Positions 9,383 to 18,200 of a stretch of DNA of 64,000 bases are shown in pieces (within the stretch, counting starts at the first letter, position 1; each line of letters starts with the position of its first letter). A program made the position numbers and the translations under genes. This stretch comes from DAOMFB01 sp963721385 (GTDB lineage Bacteria > Acidobacteriota > Thermoanaerobaculia > UBA5066), in assembly GCA_963721385.1 (NCBI GenBank), contig CAVRJB010000019.1, positions 186,001-250,000 on the forward strand. Direction: 5' to 3'. The notes beneath the pieces are model-generated. The model was not told the origin of the DNA, ran no database searches, and saw nothing but the letters and a program-made list of their open reading frames with translations.

Positions 9383-10786
9383 ATGGCGGCGGATCCCGTG
9401 CTCGTTGCGCTCGCGGAGGGCGTCCTCGCGGGCCGGACGCCTTCGGTCGCCCGCGCGATCTCGTGGGCCGAGGGAAAAGACCCCCGGTTTCCGGAGCTGC
9501 TCTTCCGGCTCTATCCGTCGACGGGCCGGGCGCGCGTCACGGGGCTCACGGGCTCGCCGGGGGCGGGAAAGTCGACGTTGACGGCGGCGCTCGCGCGTCT
9601 CTTCCGGCAGGCGGGGAAGAAGGTCGGCATCGTGGCGGTCGACCCGTCGTCGCCGTTCTCGGGGGGCGCGATTCTCGGCGACCGGATCCGGATGCAGGAC
9701 CTCTACACCGATCCCGGCGTCCTGATCCGCTCGATGGCGACGCGCGGCCAGCTCGGCGGCCTCGCGCGCGCCACGGCCGACGCGGTCGACGTGCTGGACG
9801 CGGCCGGCTTCGAGGAGGTCCTCGTCGAGACCGTCGGCGTCGGGCAGGACGAGGTGGAGGTCTTCCGCCTCGCCGAGACGTGCGTCGTCGTCCTGACGCC
9901 GGGCATGGGGGACGACATCCAGGCCCTCAAGGCGGGGCTCATGGAGGTCGCCGACCTCTTCGTCGTCAACAAGGCCGACCGTGACGGCGCGGACCGCGTC
10001 GTCGCGGAAGTGATGCAGATGATCGAGCTCGGCGAACACGGCGCCTGGATCCCTCCGATCGTGAAGACGGTCGCCACGTCGGCGCAGGGGCTCGCTGAGC
10101 TGGCGGAGTGGATCGGCCGCCACCGTGTCTTTCTCGACGGCGCGGACGGCGCCGCGCGCCGGCGCGCGCGGACGAGGATGCGGATCGAAGGTCTGGTCAA
10201 AGATGATTTTCTTGGAAAGGTAGAGAGCCTGAGGGGTGACAACGGAGCGCTCGAAGAGGCGGCGAAGCGCGTGGAAGAACGAAAAGAAGATCCGCTCTCC
10301 GCTGCCCGCGACCTGGTCGGCCGTCTGGAAGAGAGCGCTGGTGGCGCCTCGCCGTCTTCACCTTCCAGGAAAATCCCCGGTTTCGTCTCGCGAATCTCGC
10401 ACCTCGGCATCGCCGTCGAGTCGATCGGGAAGGGCGGGGCCTTCTGGGACCTCCTCGGACTCCGTGAGGAGCACAGCGAGGTCGTGGAGTCTCAGAAGGT
10501 GATGACCTCGTTCCGCCCCGTCGGGGAGTCGAGCCTCGAGCTTCTCGAGCCGACCTCCCCCGAGAGCCCCATCGCGAAGTTCCTCGAGAAACGCGGCCCG
10601 GGCCTCCACCACGTCTGCCTCGACGTCGAGGACGTCGACGCCGCGCTCGCAAAGCTGAAGGCGGCGGGCGTTCGGCTCGTGAACGAGACCCCCTTCGACG
10701 GCGCCGGCGGCTGCCGCGTCGCCTTCGTCCACCCCTCCGCGACGGGCGGCATCCTCCTCGAGCTGTCGGAGAAGAAGAAGGGCTGA
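9383..10786 (+). CDS. MeaB GTPase - methylmalonyl-CoA epimerase fusion
   Basis: This is one uninterrupted 467-aa frame. Residues about 1-300 are a MeaB/ArgK G3E GTPase: GSPGAGKST P-loop, DRIRMQDL, ETVGVGQDEVEV and NKAD. MeaB is the chaperone that protects and reloads B12-dependent methylmalonyl-CoA mutase. Residues about 342-467 are a VOC-fold methylmalonyl-CoA epimerase, with metal-ligand regions ISHLGIAVES, LHHVCLDVED and ILLEL. A Glu/Lys- and Ser-rich linker joins them. Both act in propionyl-CoA/methylmalonyl-CoA metabolism. The genes are usually separate neighbours. No mutase gene is visible here. Confidence 0.88.
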   Translation: MAADPVLVALAEGVLAGRTPSVARAISWAEGKDPRFPELLFRLYPSTGRARVTGLTGSPGAGKSTLTAALARLFRQAGKKVGIVAVDPSSPFSGGAILGDRIRMQDLYTDPGVLIRSMATRGQLGGLARATADAVDVLDAAGFEEVLVETVGVGQDEVEVFRLAETCVVVLTPGMGDDIQALKAGLMEVADLFVVNKADRDGADRVVAEVMQMIELGEHGAWIPPIVKTVATSAQGLAELAEWIGRHRVFLDGADGAARRRARTRMRIEGLVKDDFLGKVESLRGDNGALEEAAKRVEERKEDPLSAARDLVGRLEESAGGASPSSPSRKIPGFVSRISHLGIAVESIGKGGAFWDLLGLREEHSEVVESQKVMTSFRPVGESSLELLEPTSPESPIAKFLEKRGPGLHHVCLDVEDVDAALAKLKAAGVRLVNETPFDGAGGCRVAFVHPSATGGILLELSEKKKG

Positions 10787-10874
10787 GACGGGAGTCGGCC
10801 CGACCACGTCGGGCCCGCCGGCGTCAGACGTCTCTGGATCAACGACGTCCAGTCCGCAGGGAACCTGACTTAAC

Positions 10875-12920
10875 TCATGGATATTTTCTTATCGGCGGTT
10901 CGAGACTGGGTGCTGGGGCAACCTTCAAACGTCCGGCGGGAAGACCTATCGAGATGACCCCGCTCCCAACAGTACCGGCGAATAGCCTCGAGCTGGCGGC
11001 GTCCAAGGCCAATGAGAAGACCTCTGTACCGGGAAACCCAGACGCCATCGCGGACCAGGTGACTCCGCGATCCGAACTGACGAGAACTGGGTCCTTTATT
11101 CCGTTGTATTGCTGAAATATAGGCGAAGCATAAAACGTCCCGGGTCGGAGAGGGTCGGTGAGGAGAGCCGTAATTGGAGGGACGCCATAATCGCGCAATG
11201 TTTCGTGAAAGGTGAGGCCGGAATCGTCGCTCCGGCAAATGACGCGTCCATGGGATCCCGCGGCGTAGATTGCGTGCTCGCCCCAGGGATTCAACACCAC
11301 GGCGTTAAATCCCCGGCATCCTTCATCCCAAGACTCGAAGGGGAGAAAGTCCCACGTCGCTCCGTGATCGATCGACCTTAGAAGGACTTCAGCATCCGCC
11401 CTTGCGAAAAGCATCGAATCATCGAACGAATCGAATCCGATCCAAAGCACCGACATCACCGACGAACTGATCTTGACGGCGACCCATGTCGCCCCGTAGT
11501 CGTTGCTTCTGAGAATGGTCGCGGGCTCTTGCGGCAACGGCGCCGTCCCGGCAATTATTTGCCTTGGTCTGTTGGGATTGAAGGCAACATGTGTGACTCG
11601 GGAAAATTGTCCGTCTTCCACGACGATGTCCCACGATAGGCCGGCATCCCCGCTTCGAAGCAGGCCGCCGTATCCTGAAGCCGCGAACAGAAGCCGGTCA
11701 TTGATGGGGTGGGCCCATATACCCAAGTAAACCGTGCCCGAGCCCGGGCTCTCGGCGGCCGTCCAGGAAGCGCCGCCATCGCTACTCCGCGAGATTCCCC
11801 CGCCGCTCGCCGCGAAGAGATGCGACGACGGAGTCACGGCCATACCATAAATAATTGAGGCCTTCAGCCCCGCGTTCGACGGCGACGCAGTGCGCCCGTC
11901 GATCGCGTAGACGCCGGCATCCCCGGTACCGACGAGTGTCGATTGAGGAAGAAGAGCGAAACTCAGAACTCTGGCATCGGGTGGAACGCCTACCGGTCCA
12001 GGCGTCCAGCTGTCACCGCTGTTCGACGACGTGTAGACGCCGCGCCCATAGAGGCCGGCGAAGATGTGGGCGGGATCGGCGGGATCGGTCGCCAACGCCG
12101 TGACAGGTAGGACACAACGTGCGCATAAACCGATCGGCTCGGCGGGCAGGCCCTGGATTGAGGAGTTCCAGGTCTTGCCTCGGTCAGTGCTCTTCAGAAT
12201 TCCAGATCCGCCAGCGTTGCCGATCAAGATCGTCTCGGGCGTCGTGGGAAGGACTGTCAGGCTGTAGCAGCTGACTCCGAGAGGGAGTTCGGTCCAGGTC
12301 TTCCCGCCGTCGTCGCTCCGAAAGGCAAGATTTGCGCAGGCGTAAATCGACCCAGAAGTCCGGCTGACCTCGATCGCAGTGACGTCGACGCCGCCAAGGT
12401 GAACGGCTGTCCAAGCGTCGCCGCCGTCGTCGCTTCTGAGAAAGAGCCCACCGAAATTGCCTGCGTAGACCTTCCTTCCGTCCCGATAATCGATTGTGAC
12501 CGTCGTTGGCATTCCGCCATATCCATAACCGTCGATTTCGGACGGCGTCACGACGACGCTCCAAGTCGCACCGCCGTCCGTAGAGAGATAGATGCCCCCA
12601 AATGATGAATCGCCGGTTGAGTCGCCGACGGCCGCGAAGACTCTCTCGGCGTTCGAGGGATCTACCGCGAGTCCCGACACCGTTGTCAGAGGAAGCCCCG
12701 ATCCGGGGCCGACCCATGAATGCCCCCCATCAACGGACTTGTAGACGCCTGCCGAAGTGCCCGCGAAGACGATCAAGGGATTGGTCGGAGCCGTGGCGAG
12801 CGAAGCAATGAACCCGCCATCTGGACCGTTGCCTGACCACGATGATCCCGTCGCAAAGCCTAATTCGAAAGGAGAAACGACCGCGAGAACGGCGAGTCCA
12901 GCAGCCATCCAATGGTTCAT
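10875..12920 (-). CDS. secreted BNR/sortilin-type beta-propeller repeat protein
   Basis: This 681-aa protein has a signal peptide. Its body is repeats of the BNR/VPS10 kind: VYKSVDGGHSW, IYLSTDGGATW, LFLRSDDGGDAW, ISRSSDGGASW and others. These repeats build beta-propellers, and the protein is expected outside the cytoplasm. No catalytic residues can be assigned. It is intact, in contrast to the frameshifted BNR-repeat protein near 36-39 kb. Base composition is lower in GC than the upstream genes, and it opens the accessory region that also holds the Rhs cluster. Confidence 0.8.
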   Translation of the reverse strand: MNHWMAAGLAVLAVVSPFELGFATGSSWSGNGPDGGFIASLATAPTNPLIVFAGTSAGVYKSVDGGHSWVGPGSGLPLTTVSGLAVDPSNAERVFAAVGDSTGDSSFGGIYLSTDGGATWSVVVTPSEIDGYGYGGMPTTVTIDYRDGRKVYAGNFGGLFLRSDDGGDAWTAVHLGGVDVTAIEVSRTSGSIYACANLAFRSDDGGKTWTELPLGVSCYSLTVLPTTPETILIGNAGGSGILKSTDRGKTWNSSIQGLPAEPIGLCARCVLPVTALATDPADPAHIFAGLYGRGVYTSSNSGDSWTPGPVGVPPDARVLSFALLPQSTLVGTGDAGVYAIDGRTASPSNAGLKASIIYGMAVTPSSHLFAASGGGISRSSDGGASWTAAESPGSGTVYLGIWAHPINDRLLFAASGYGGLLRSGDAGLSWDIVVEDGQFSRVTHVAFNPNRPRQIIAGTAPLPQEPATILRSNDYGATWVAVKISSSVMSVLWIGFDSFDDSMLFARADAEVLLRSIDHGATWDFLPFESWDEGCRGFNAVVLNPWGEHAIYAAGSHGRVICRSDDSGLTFHETLRDYGVPPITALLTDPLRPGTFYASPIFQQYNGIKDPVLVSSDRGVTWSAMASGFPGTEVFSLALDAASSRLFAGTVGSGVISIGLPAGRLKVAPAPSLEPPIRKYP

Positions 12921-13020
12921 CGCATCTCCGAGTACAGGCGCAAGACCTGACCGTCAACACACGCTGAAGTGCGCCGGGGGCGCACTGGGTGGGCCGTCGG
13001 CAGGTCGGACGGCAGCCCGT

Positions 13021-13614
13021 TTAGTTCAGCTTGTTGCGGCCGATGGGCCGAGGAGGGCCAGTCGCCTCTGGAGTGCCGAATAGTCGTCCCTCCCTGTCAT
13101 ACAGGTTGCGATATCGAGCGATCTCGCTCGTAAGCCACTGGTCGAGCGTTCCGAAAACCACAATAGGATCCGTGCCCCTTCTTGGGAAAACGAACACTTC
13201 AGAAGTCATCCGGTCCATACAAGCCCTGGAGCCGTCCTCTTGGTATCCCCCGATCACCAGGAACCGATCAGGGTCGTGGGACCAGCTGGCATTCTCAGGC
13301 TCAATGTTGAATGGTAGTCGCGCATATGGGTCTGTGCGGTTTATGAGCTGTCCTGAGGGGACCACACCATACACAGCGATGCTCCCCGAAAACAGAATCA
13401 TGCCGTTGTGTTCGCGAAGCAGGTCCGTGAACTCGGTCGGGAACCGCCAGCGCTCGGCGACTTCTCTGAGAGGAGCTTTCGGCGCAGGCCTGAAGACGAC
13501 GTGGAGATACGCCGCAGGCCCGACCCAGGGCGTCGCCGTCAGGAAACAAGCGTGCGCGCCTTCACGGCGTGCACCCTCGGCATCGGCTACGAGTGAGTCC
13601 AGCTCGAGAAGCAT
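13021..13614 (-). CDS. SUKH (SMI1/KNR4)-like immunity protein
   Basis: This 197-aa protein has the SMI1/KNR4 pattern: WRFPTEFTDLLREHNGMILF followed by YGVVPSG, then FLVIGGYQEDGSRACMD and a C-terminal VFGTLDQWLTSEI helix. SUKH proteins are a common immunity class for polymorphic toxins. It lies directly downstream of an orphan toxin-like tail (9 bases apart), the usual toxin-then-immunity order. The base composition is AT-richer than the housekeeping genes, which fits horizontal gain. The toxin it blocks cannot be proven from sequence. Confidence 0.65.
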   Translation of the reverse strand: MLLELDSLVADAEGARREGAHACFLTATPWVGPAAYLHVVFRPAPKAPLREVAERWRFPTEFTDLLREHNGMILFSGSIAVYGVVPSGQLINRTDPYARLPFNIEPENASWSHDPDRFLVIGGYQEDGSRACMDRMTSEVFVFPRRGTDPIVVFGTLDQWLTSEIARYRNLYDREGRLFGTPEATGPPRPIGRNKLN

Positions 13615-13622
13615 CTACATCC

Positions 13623-13931
13623 TCAATACAATCGAATGGTTCTGAATGTCTGCCCCTCTAAGGTGTTAGGATCGGCTTTGCAGTCAGCACCTTGGCCCTC
13701 GCACCCAGCACGATAGAATGCCCCATCTTGTGCGTAGTATGTGGTCCCAGAGACATCTATGTATTGGCCATCTAGTGTTTTCGCTGCGGCCCCGACGTCA
13801 AAGATCGACGTTGTTCCGAAGAGCAGCGAGGTCGATACGCCGGTGGCCTTGGCATCGTTGTACTGACTCCAAGCATCGACGGCAATGAACGCTAGTTGGA
13901 GACCAAAGGGGTATGGGGTCAGGTCTTGCAT
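13623..13931 (-). pseudogene. orphan C-terminal tail of a polymorphic (Rhs-type) toxin, cut by element insertion
   Basis: About 97 genuine residues (QLAFIAVDAWSQYNDAK to the RTIRLY end) read like the end of a toxin C-terminal cassette. No Rhs core precedes it. The apparent first residues (MQDLTP) are encoded by the terminal inverted repeat of the adjacent RAYT element, so the native 5' part is missing. It is followed by a SUKH immunity gene, the standard layout of displaced toxin/immunity modules kept downstream of an Rhs gene. The toxin activity is not recognised. Confidence 0.5.
13915..13928. repeat. left 14-base terminal inverted repeat of the RAYT-type element
   Basis: GGGGTCAGGTCTTG, perfectly inverted relative to 14572-14585. 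It supplies the first codons of the downstream truncated frame. Confidence 0.7.
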
Positions 13932-13938
13932 CTCTACT

Positions 13939-14550
13939 TTAGTGAGTCGCGTCGTTTGCGAGGTGCTTCAGCCGTCGCCTCAGTTCGGCCTTCTTCGACA
14001 GAACATTCTCCCCCTCGGCGGCCAGGCGCGAGGCCTGGCCGTCTCCCACGCCCAGCAGGCGCCCGATGTCCGACAGCTTCATCAGAGCCTGTCTCCGCAG
14101 CAGGTGCGCCACCGCTCGTCGCTCGTCGGCCATAAGGCGCGTCCTTCGGACGAGGCTGTCGTGTTCGCATCCGAGGGCCTCAAGGCACAGTCGGAAGAGC
14201 TTGTCACTCGGCATCGGCGCCGGCCGGCGCTGCGATTTCGGCACCTCGCGGCTTTCTTGTCCGCGTGCGGCGCGGCGAAGAACGGCTGAGCAAAGTCGTT
14301 CGAACAGAGATAGATCTGCCCCTGGACCTCTTTCCAGGGGTCGTAACCGCTTCGCCTGCCTTCCGCCACGAACCGCTTGAACGCCTCCTCCGCTTTCCCC
14401 GCTAGAAACTGGCGTAATTCCGATCTCGAGCATTCCGGTCTTTCGAAAGGAACCGGCTCCCGTCGGCATTGGCTGTGCCGGACACCCGCGTCGTTCGTCG
14501 CGGAGGTCACAGACGGCCCCGAGGACTCGAAACGGAGACGGCGAGCTCAC
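13939..14550 (-). pseudogene. RAYT-like transposase remnant, frameshifted
   Basis: Two overlapping frames carry pieces of a REP-associated transposase. One reads AYKRFV-like FKRFVAEGRRSGYDPW and VQGQIYLCSNDF, matching the middle of such proteins. The other gives the C-terminal helix-turn-helix (RRAVAHLLRRQALMKLSDIG, then GRLLGVGDGQASRL). The N-terminal HUH/Y1 catalytic part is missing or unrecognisable, so the element looks non-autonomous. In intact relatives the Y1 domain nicks DNA at palindromic element ends. Confidence 0.55.
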
Positions 14551-14571
14551 GGCCTTACTATACTACAGATA

Positions 14572-14585
14572 CAAGACCTGACCCC
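14572..14585. repeat. right 14-base terminal inverted repeat of the RAYT-type element
   Basis: CAAGACCTGACCCC, the exact reverse complement of 13915-13928. Confidence 0.7.
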
Positions 14586-14678
14586 TTCCCTGTGACCCCC
14601 TTCCCTGGCACGCGCGCTGTCGCCACGTCCGGCGCCTCTTCCCCGCGCGGCCGAAGCGCGCCGGGGGAGCGCGCCAGG

Positions 14679-15225
14679 TCACGCCAAATCCTTCAGGTCG
14701 TACTCGCGCGAGGCGCGGATGCTCGCCGTGAGCCGCAGGCCAGCCCGCAAGTGTTTCACCGCTTCAGGTCCCACGTAGAACGACCTGATCTTCTTGAACG
14801 CTTTGCGAAGCCGCTTAGCGACGAAGTCGTAGAGCTCGCGGGATTCTCCGCACCGTCCAGATGGTCCCAACTGAGCCAGCAATGATCGCTTCACCTCGAA
14901 ACAGACCGCCGGGCGCCACGGTAATGCTCACCGGGTTCTCCTTTTGATCGATCGAAAACCGTGGCGTCCCGTCACGGAGCCGGAATGGCCGCACGATGAC
15001 CGGTACATGTGACGGCAGTACAAGATAGTTCGGTTCCTTAACCTGGTCACCATCGCGCGCGATGCCAAAACCGTCGATGGCGGTTGCCATTCCGAAGGTC
15101 TTCGTCTCGTCCGAGTCACTGTGCGTCATCTCAACGTACCTAAGCTTTCTACTGGCCTCGACATCTCGAAGGACACAGAGAAGATCTTCGCGCGTTGAAA
15201 AAAAGGGTGTCTGAACGCTCTTCAT
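14679..15225 (-). CDS. putative immunity protein for the Rhs toxin, one frameshift
   Basis: The start lies 10 bases after the stop of the Rhs toxin gene, the position expected of the cognate immunity gene. The first 120 residues are compact and globular (GIARDGDQVKEPNYLVLP, then VPVIVRPFRLRDG and DQKENPVSIT). The frame then breaks near 14870-14880, where the adjacent frame continues with ESRELYDFVAKRLRKAFKKI and ends at 14679. Joined, it makes about 180 aa. No named family is recognised. The immunity role is inferred from position; the break is probably a one-base error. Confidence 0.55.
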
Positions 15226-15235
15226 CTTCGTCGTC

Positions 15236-18200
15236 TCAATCCGGCTTTGGGATGAGCCGCAGGTCGTCTTCGGGTCTAAGCTTTTGAATCTTCTCGGCGT
15301 TGTTCTGTTCGCGTGTCGTCGGGGTCACGCCGTCGGCGCGCGTGTCCACCGTGTTGACGCGCACGACCTCGCCATTCGGGCCTACCGCCGTAATGTCGGG
15401 GTACGCTGAGCCCTTCCGGCCTCCGTCGGCCGGCGGAATGTACTCCTCTTTCGTTACTCCGCCTCCTCCTACGACCTTGTAGCCGTCCGCTTCTAACTGA
15501 CCCGCTACTTGCCCGACGTGCTCACGCGTTGATTCCTTCCCGAGTCTCCCACCGCTTCTATCGAGGTTCAGGAAGTCTGGTACCGTTTGCACCGGGATCA
15601 GACTCGGTGAGTGTGCGAAGTATTCACCGATTGCTCGCCCTACCCCGAAGCCGCCAAGAACCGCCACTGCCCCGACCGCCACGAGAGGCGGGGGGCTTGC
15701 CACGCCAAGCGTCGGGAGCAAGGTCAGCAGTCTGCCTGCTGTCGCGGCCTCGGCAGACTGCTTCCCATTCGGATCTACGTACCTGAGTGGGTTATTTCTC
15801 GCATACGTGTACCGATTCCAGCTCTGCGGGTCCCCGATCTTGCCTCCGAGCATGTCCGGGCTGAGGAAGCGTCCGTTGCCGGTCTCGAGGTTGCGGGCGT
15901 GGTCGTAGTACCGGGGGCGCGAGGCTTCGAGATCCAGCTCCATTCCGGCGAAGGCCAGTCGCCCCGGGCCCGGCGGGGAGACTTCCTCTCCCCACGGCCA
16001 GTACTTCCGGCTCTCGATCACCGCGCCGGCGGCGTTCGTCGTGAGCCGGGTGCTGCCGAGATGGTCCGTGGCGTGGAACTGCCACCCGCCGGTGCTCTGG
16101 TTCGTCCCGACGAGCCGCGTGCCGAGATAGACGTAGTCCTTCGACACCTTCGAGTCCTGGTACTCGGTCAGCAGCGTGCCCGCCGGCCCGCGGAAGGTGT
16201 ACGTCGCCCCCGGCGGGACGTACTGGAAGCCGTTCCACGCCTGTGAGACGAAGACTTCCATCTGCCAGTGCGGCGTCGTGGCGCTGGGGCAGTAGTTGCG
16301 CGGGCTCACGCTGCAGCCGGCCGTCACGTTGTTGGCGAAGATGTAGTGGATGAACTGGCAGGTCCCGTCCGTGGGCGACACGTCGGCGAACAGGGACGTC
16401 CCGCCCGTCGTGCAGTTGTAGCTCCCGACGCCGGGAACCGTGCCGCTGGCCGGCACCGTGCCGGGCAGGACCATCGCCGTGGCGAGGAATACCGCCATCT
16501 GCGCGCGCGTTGCCGTCGACTCGGCGCAGAAGTCGGTCGGCGTGGCCGAGCAGCCCGCCGTGATCCCCAGCTCGTAGAACTTCTCGATCCAACCCCGGTC
16601 CGGGTCCGTGCACGGCACGTCCTGGGAAGTACCCGGCGCAAGCTAGCCCGGGGCGACTCACCTCGGGCCTGCAAGGATGATCCGGGCCATCTCCCGCCGG
16701 AGCACGAAGCCGCTACCGGCCGGAATCGCCTTGACGATCCGCTCGTTGGCGCCGTCCAGCAGGTAGCTCCAGTGGGACGATCCCGCATCGTGCTTCGTCT
16801 GGCGGTTCAAGGCGTCGTAAGAATACGCTCTCCCCGGCCAGCGAGGTCACGTTCCCGCGCGAGTCGTACTCCGGGCTGTCGATCGGTCAGACGGTTCGTC
16901 GCCGGGTCGACGAGAATGGGCACCCCCGCCTTCTTGGTGAGGTTGCCGTACACGTCGTACTCGTAGGTCTGAGTGACGGACGTACGCGGGTACGTTCGCG
17001 CTCAACAGCCGGGAGTTGGCGTCGTACGTGAAGGTGTCCGGCCCCATTCCCAGGATGTTGCCCGCGCCGTCGTACGAGTAGAGCCCGGTGTCGAAGTTCC
17101 CGTCCGACGTGTAGATCCGCCGGGGCCGGGGCATCAGGTTGGGGTCCGGCGCGATCGTCGTCGTGACGCCGTTGCCGGTCGTGTAGGAGGCGAGGCCCCC
17201 CGCCGGGTCGTACGTGGCCGACGTCACGACGGCTTGACCGTTCGCCGACACGGCGGTGGGTAGGCCCGCCATGTAGCTCGTCGTGACCACGAGACGTCCC
17301 GGTCGACGGAGTCGATCCTCGGGTAGCTTTCCGTAGGCGACGAGGCCGAGGCTGTTGTAGGTCCAGCTCTCGATGGTCGAGGCCGCTCCGTTCGAGATCG
17401 TCGTCGTCTTCTGGGACAGGCGGCCCCCGAGGCCGGCGTACGTCAGGTCCTCCGCGACGTTGATCAGGCTGCTGGAATAGACACCGGGGTTTCGGCCGAT
17501 GCGCCGCGTGAGCCGCCCCTTTGGAGAGCCGCCCGCTGGCCCGGCGACGCCGTCCCAGAAGTTCTGGAGATAGAGCGTCGACGGTACACCGGAGGCATCC
17601 GCGGCGGTCAGCAGGCGGCCGAGCACGTCGTACGTGTAGACGTAGGAAAGTCCGCCCTCGGCTTTCGATGTAACTCTACCGAGCGCGTTGTAGACCGTGT
17701 AGCTCGTGGTCCCCTTTTCCGGGTGCGATTCGCTCCGGAGCTGGCCGTTGAGGTCGTACGTGAACGTCCGCGGCTGGACTCCGCTAGCGCCGACGTCGAC
17801 TTTCGAGACCTTGTCGAGGACGTTGTACCTGTACGTCGTCCAGGGGCCCACATACCCGAACCACCAGGGAGCCGGAGTTCCGAGTGGCGTCACGCCCGGA
17901 TCAGTCACGAGCAACTTCCGCCCGAGGACGTCGCTTCGAATCGCGCTCAAGTGCGCTGACCGCCGAGATTCTCGATCGCAGTCGCCTCGTCGAAACCGCC
18001 GCCGGAGGGCGTCGGGTCGAAGTAACGCTTGTTCGTCACCTGTCCGTCGGCCGTCACGATGCTCTGCGGCCGTCCCTGGTAGTCGAACTGTGAGAACGTC
18101 GTGCCGTACGAGGTGCCCGCCGAAAGACAGGCCGTGTAGTCGGTCGGCGAGGGGGACGTGCCACAGGGTGCCCACTCGGATTGGAACGAAAGCTGCCCGC

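Larger units (their letters stand above)
13915..14585 (-). mobile_element. degenerate RAYT (REP-associated tyrosine transposase)-type element
   Basis: A 671-base segment is bounded by perfect 14-base inverted repeats, GGGGTCAGGTCTTG at 13915-13928 and its complement at 14572-14585. It encloses a broken Y1-type transposase. It sits between the immunity gene of the Rhs toxin and the orphan toxin tail, and its left end forms the apparent start of that tail. The ends are seen directly; the family assignment rests on the transposase remnant. Confidence 0.6.
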
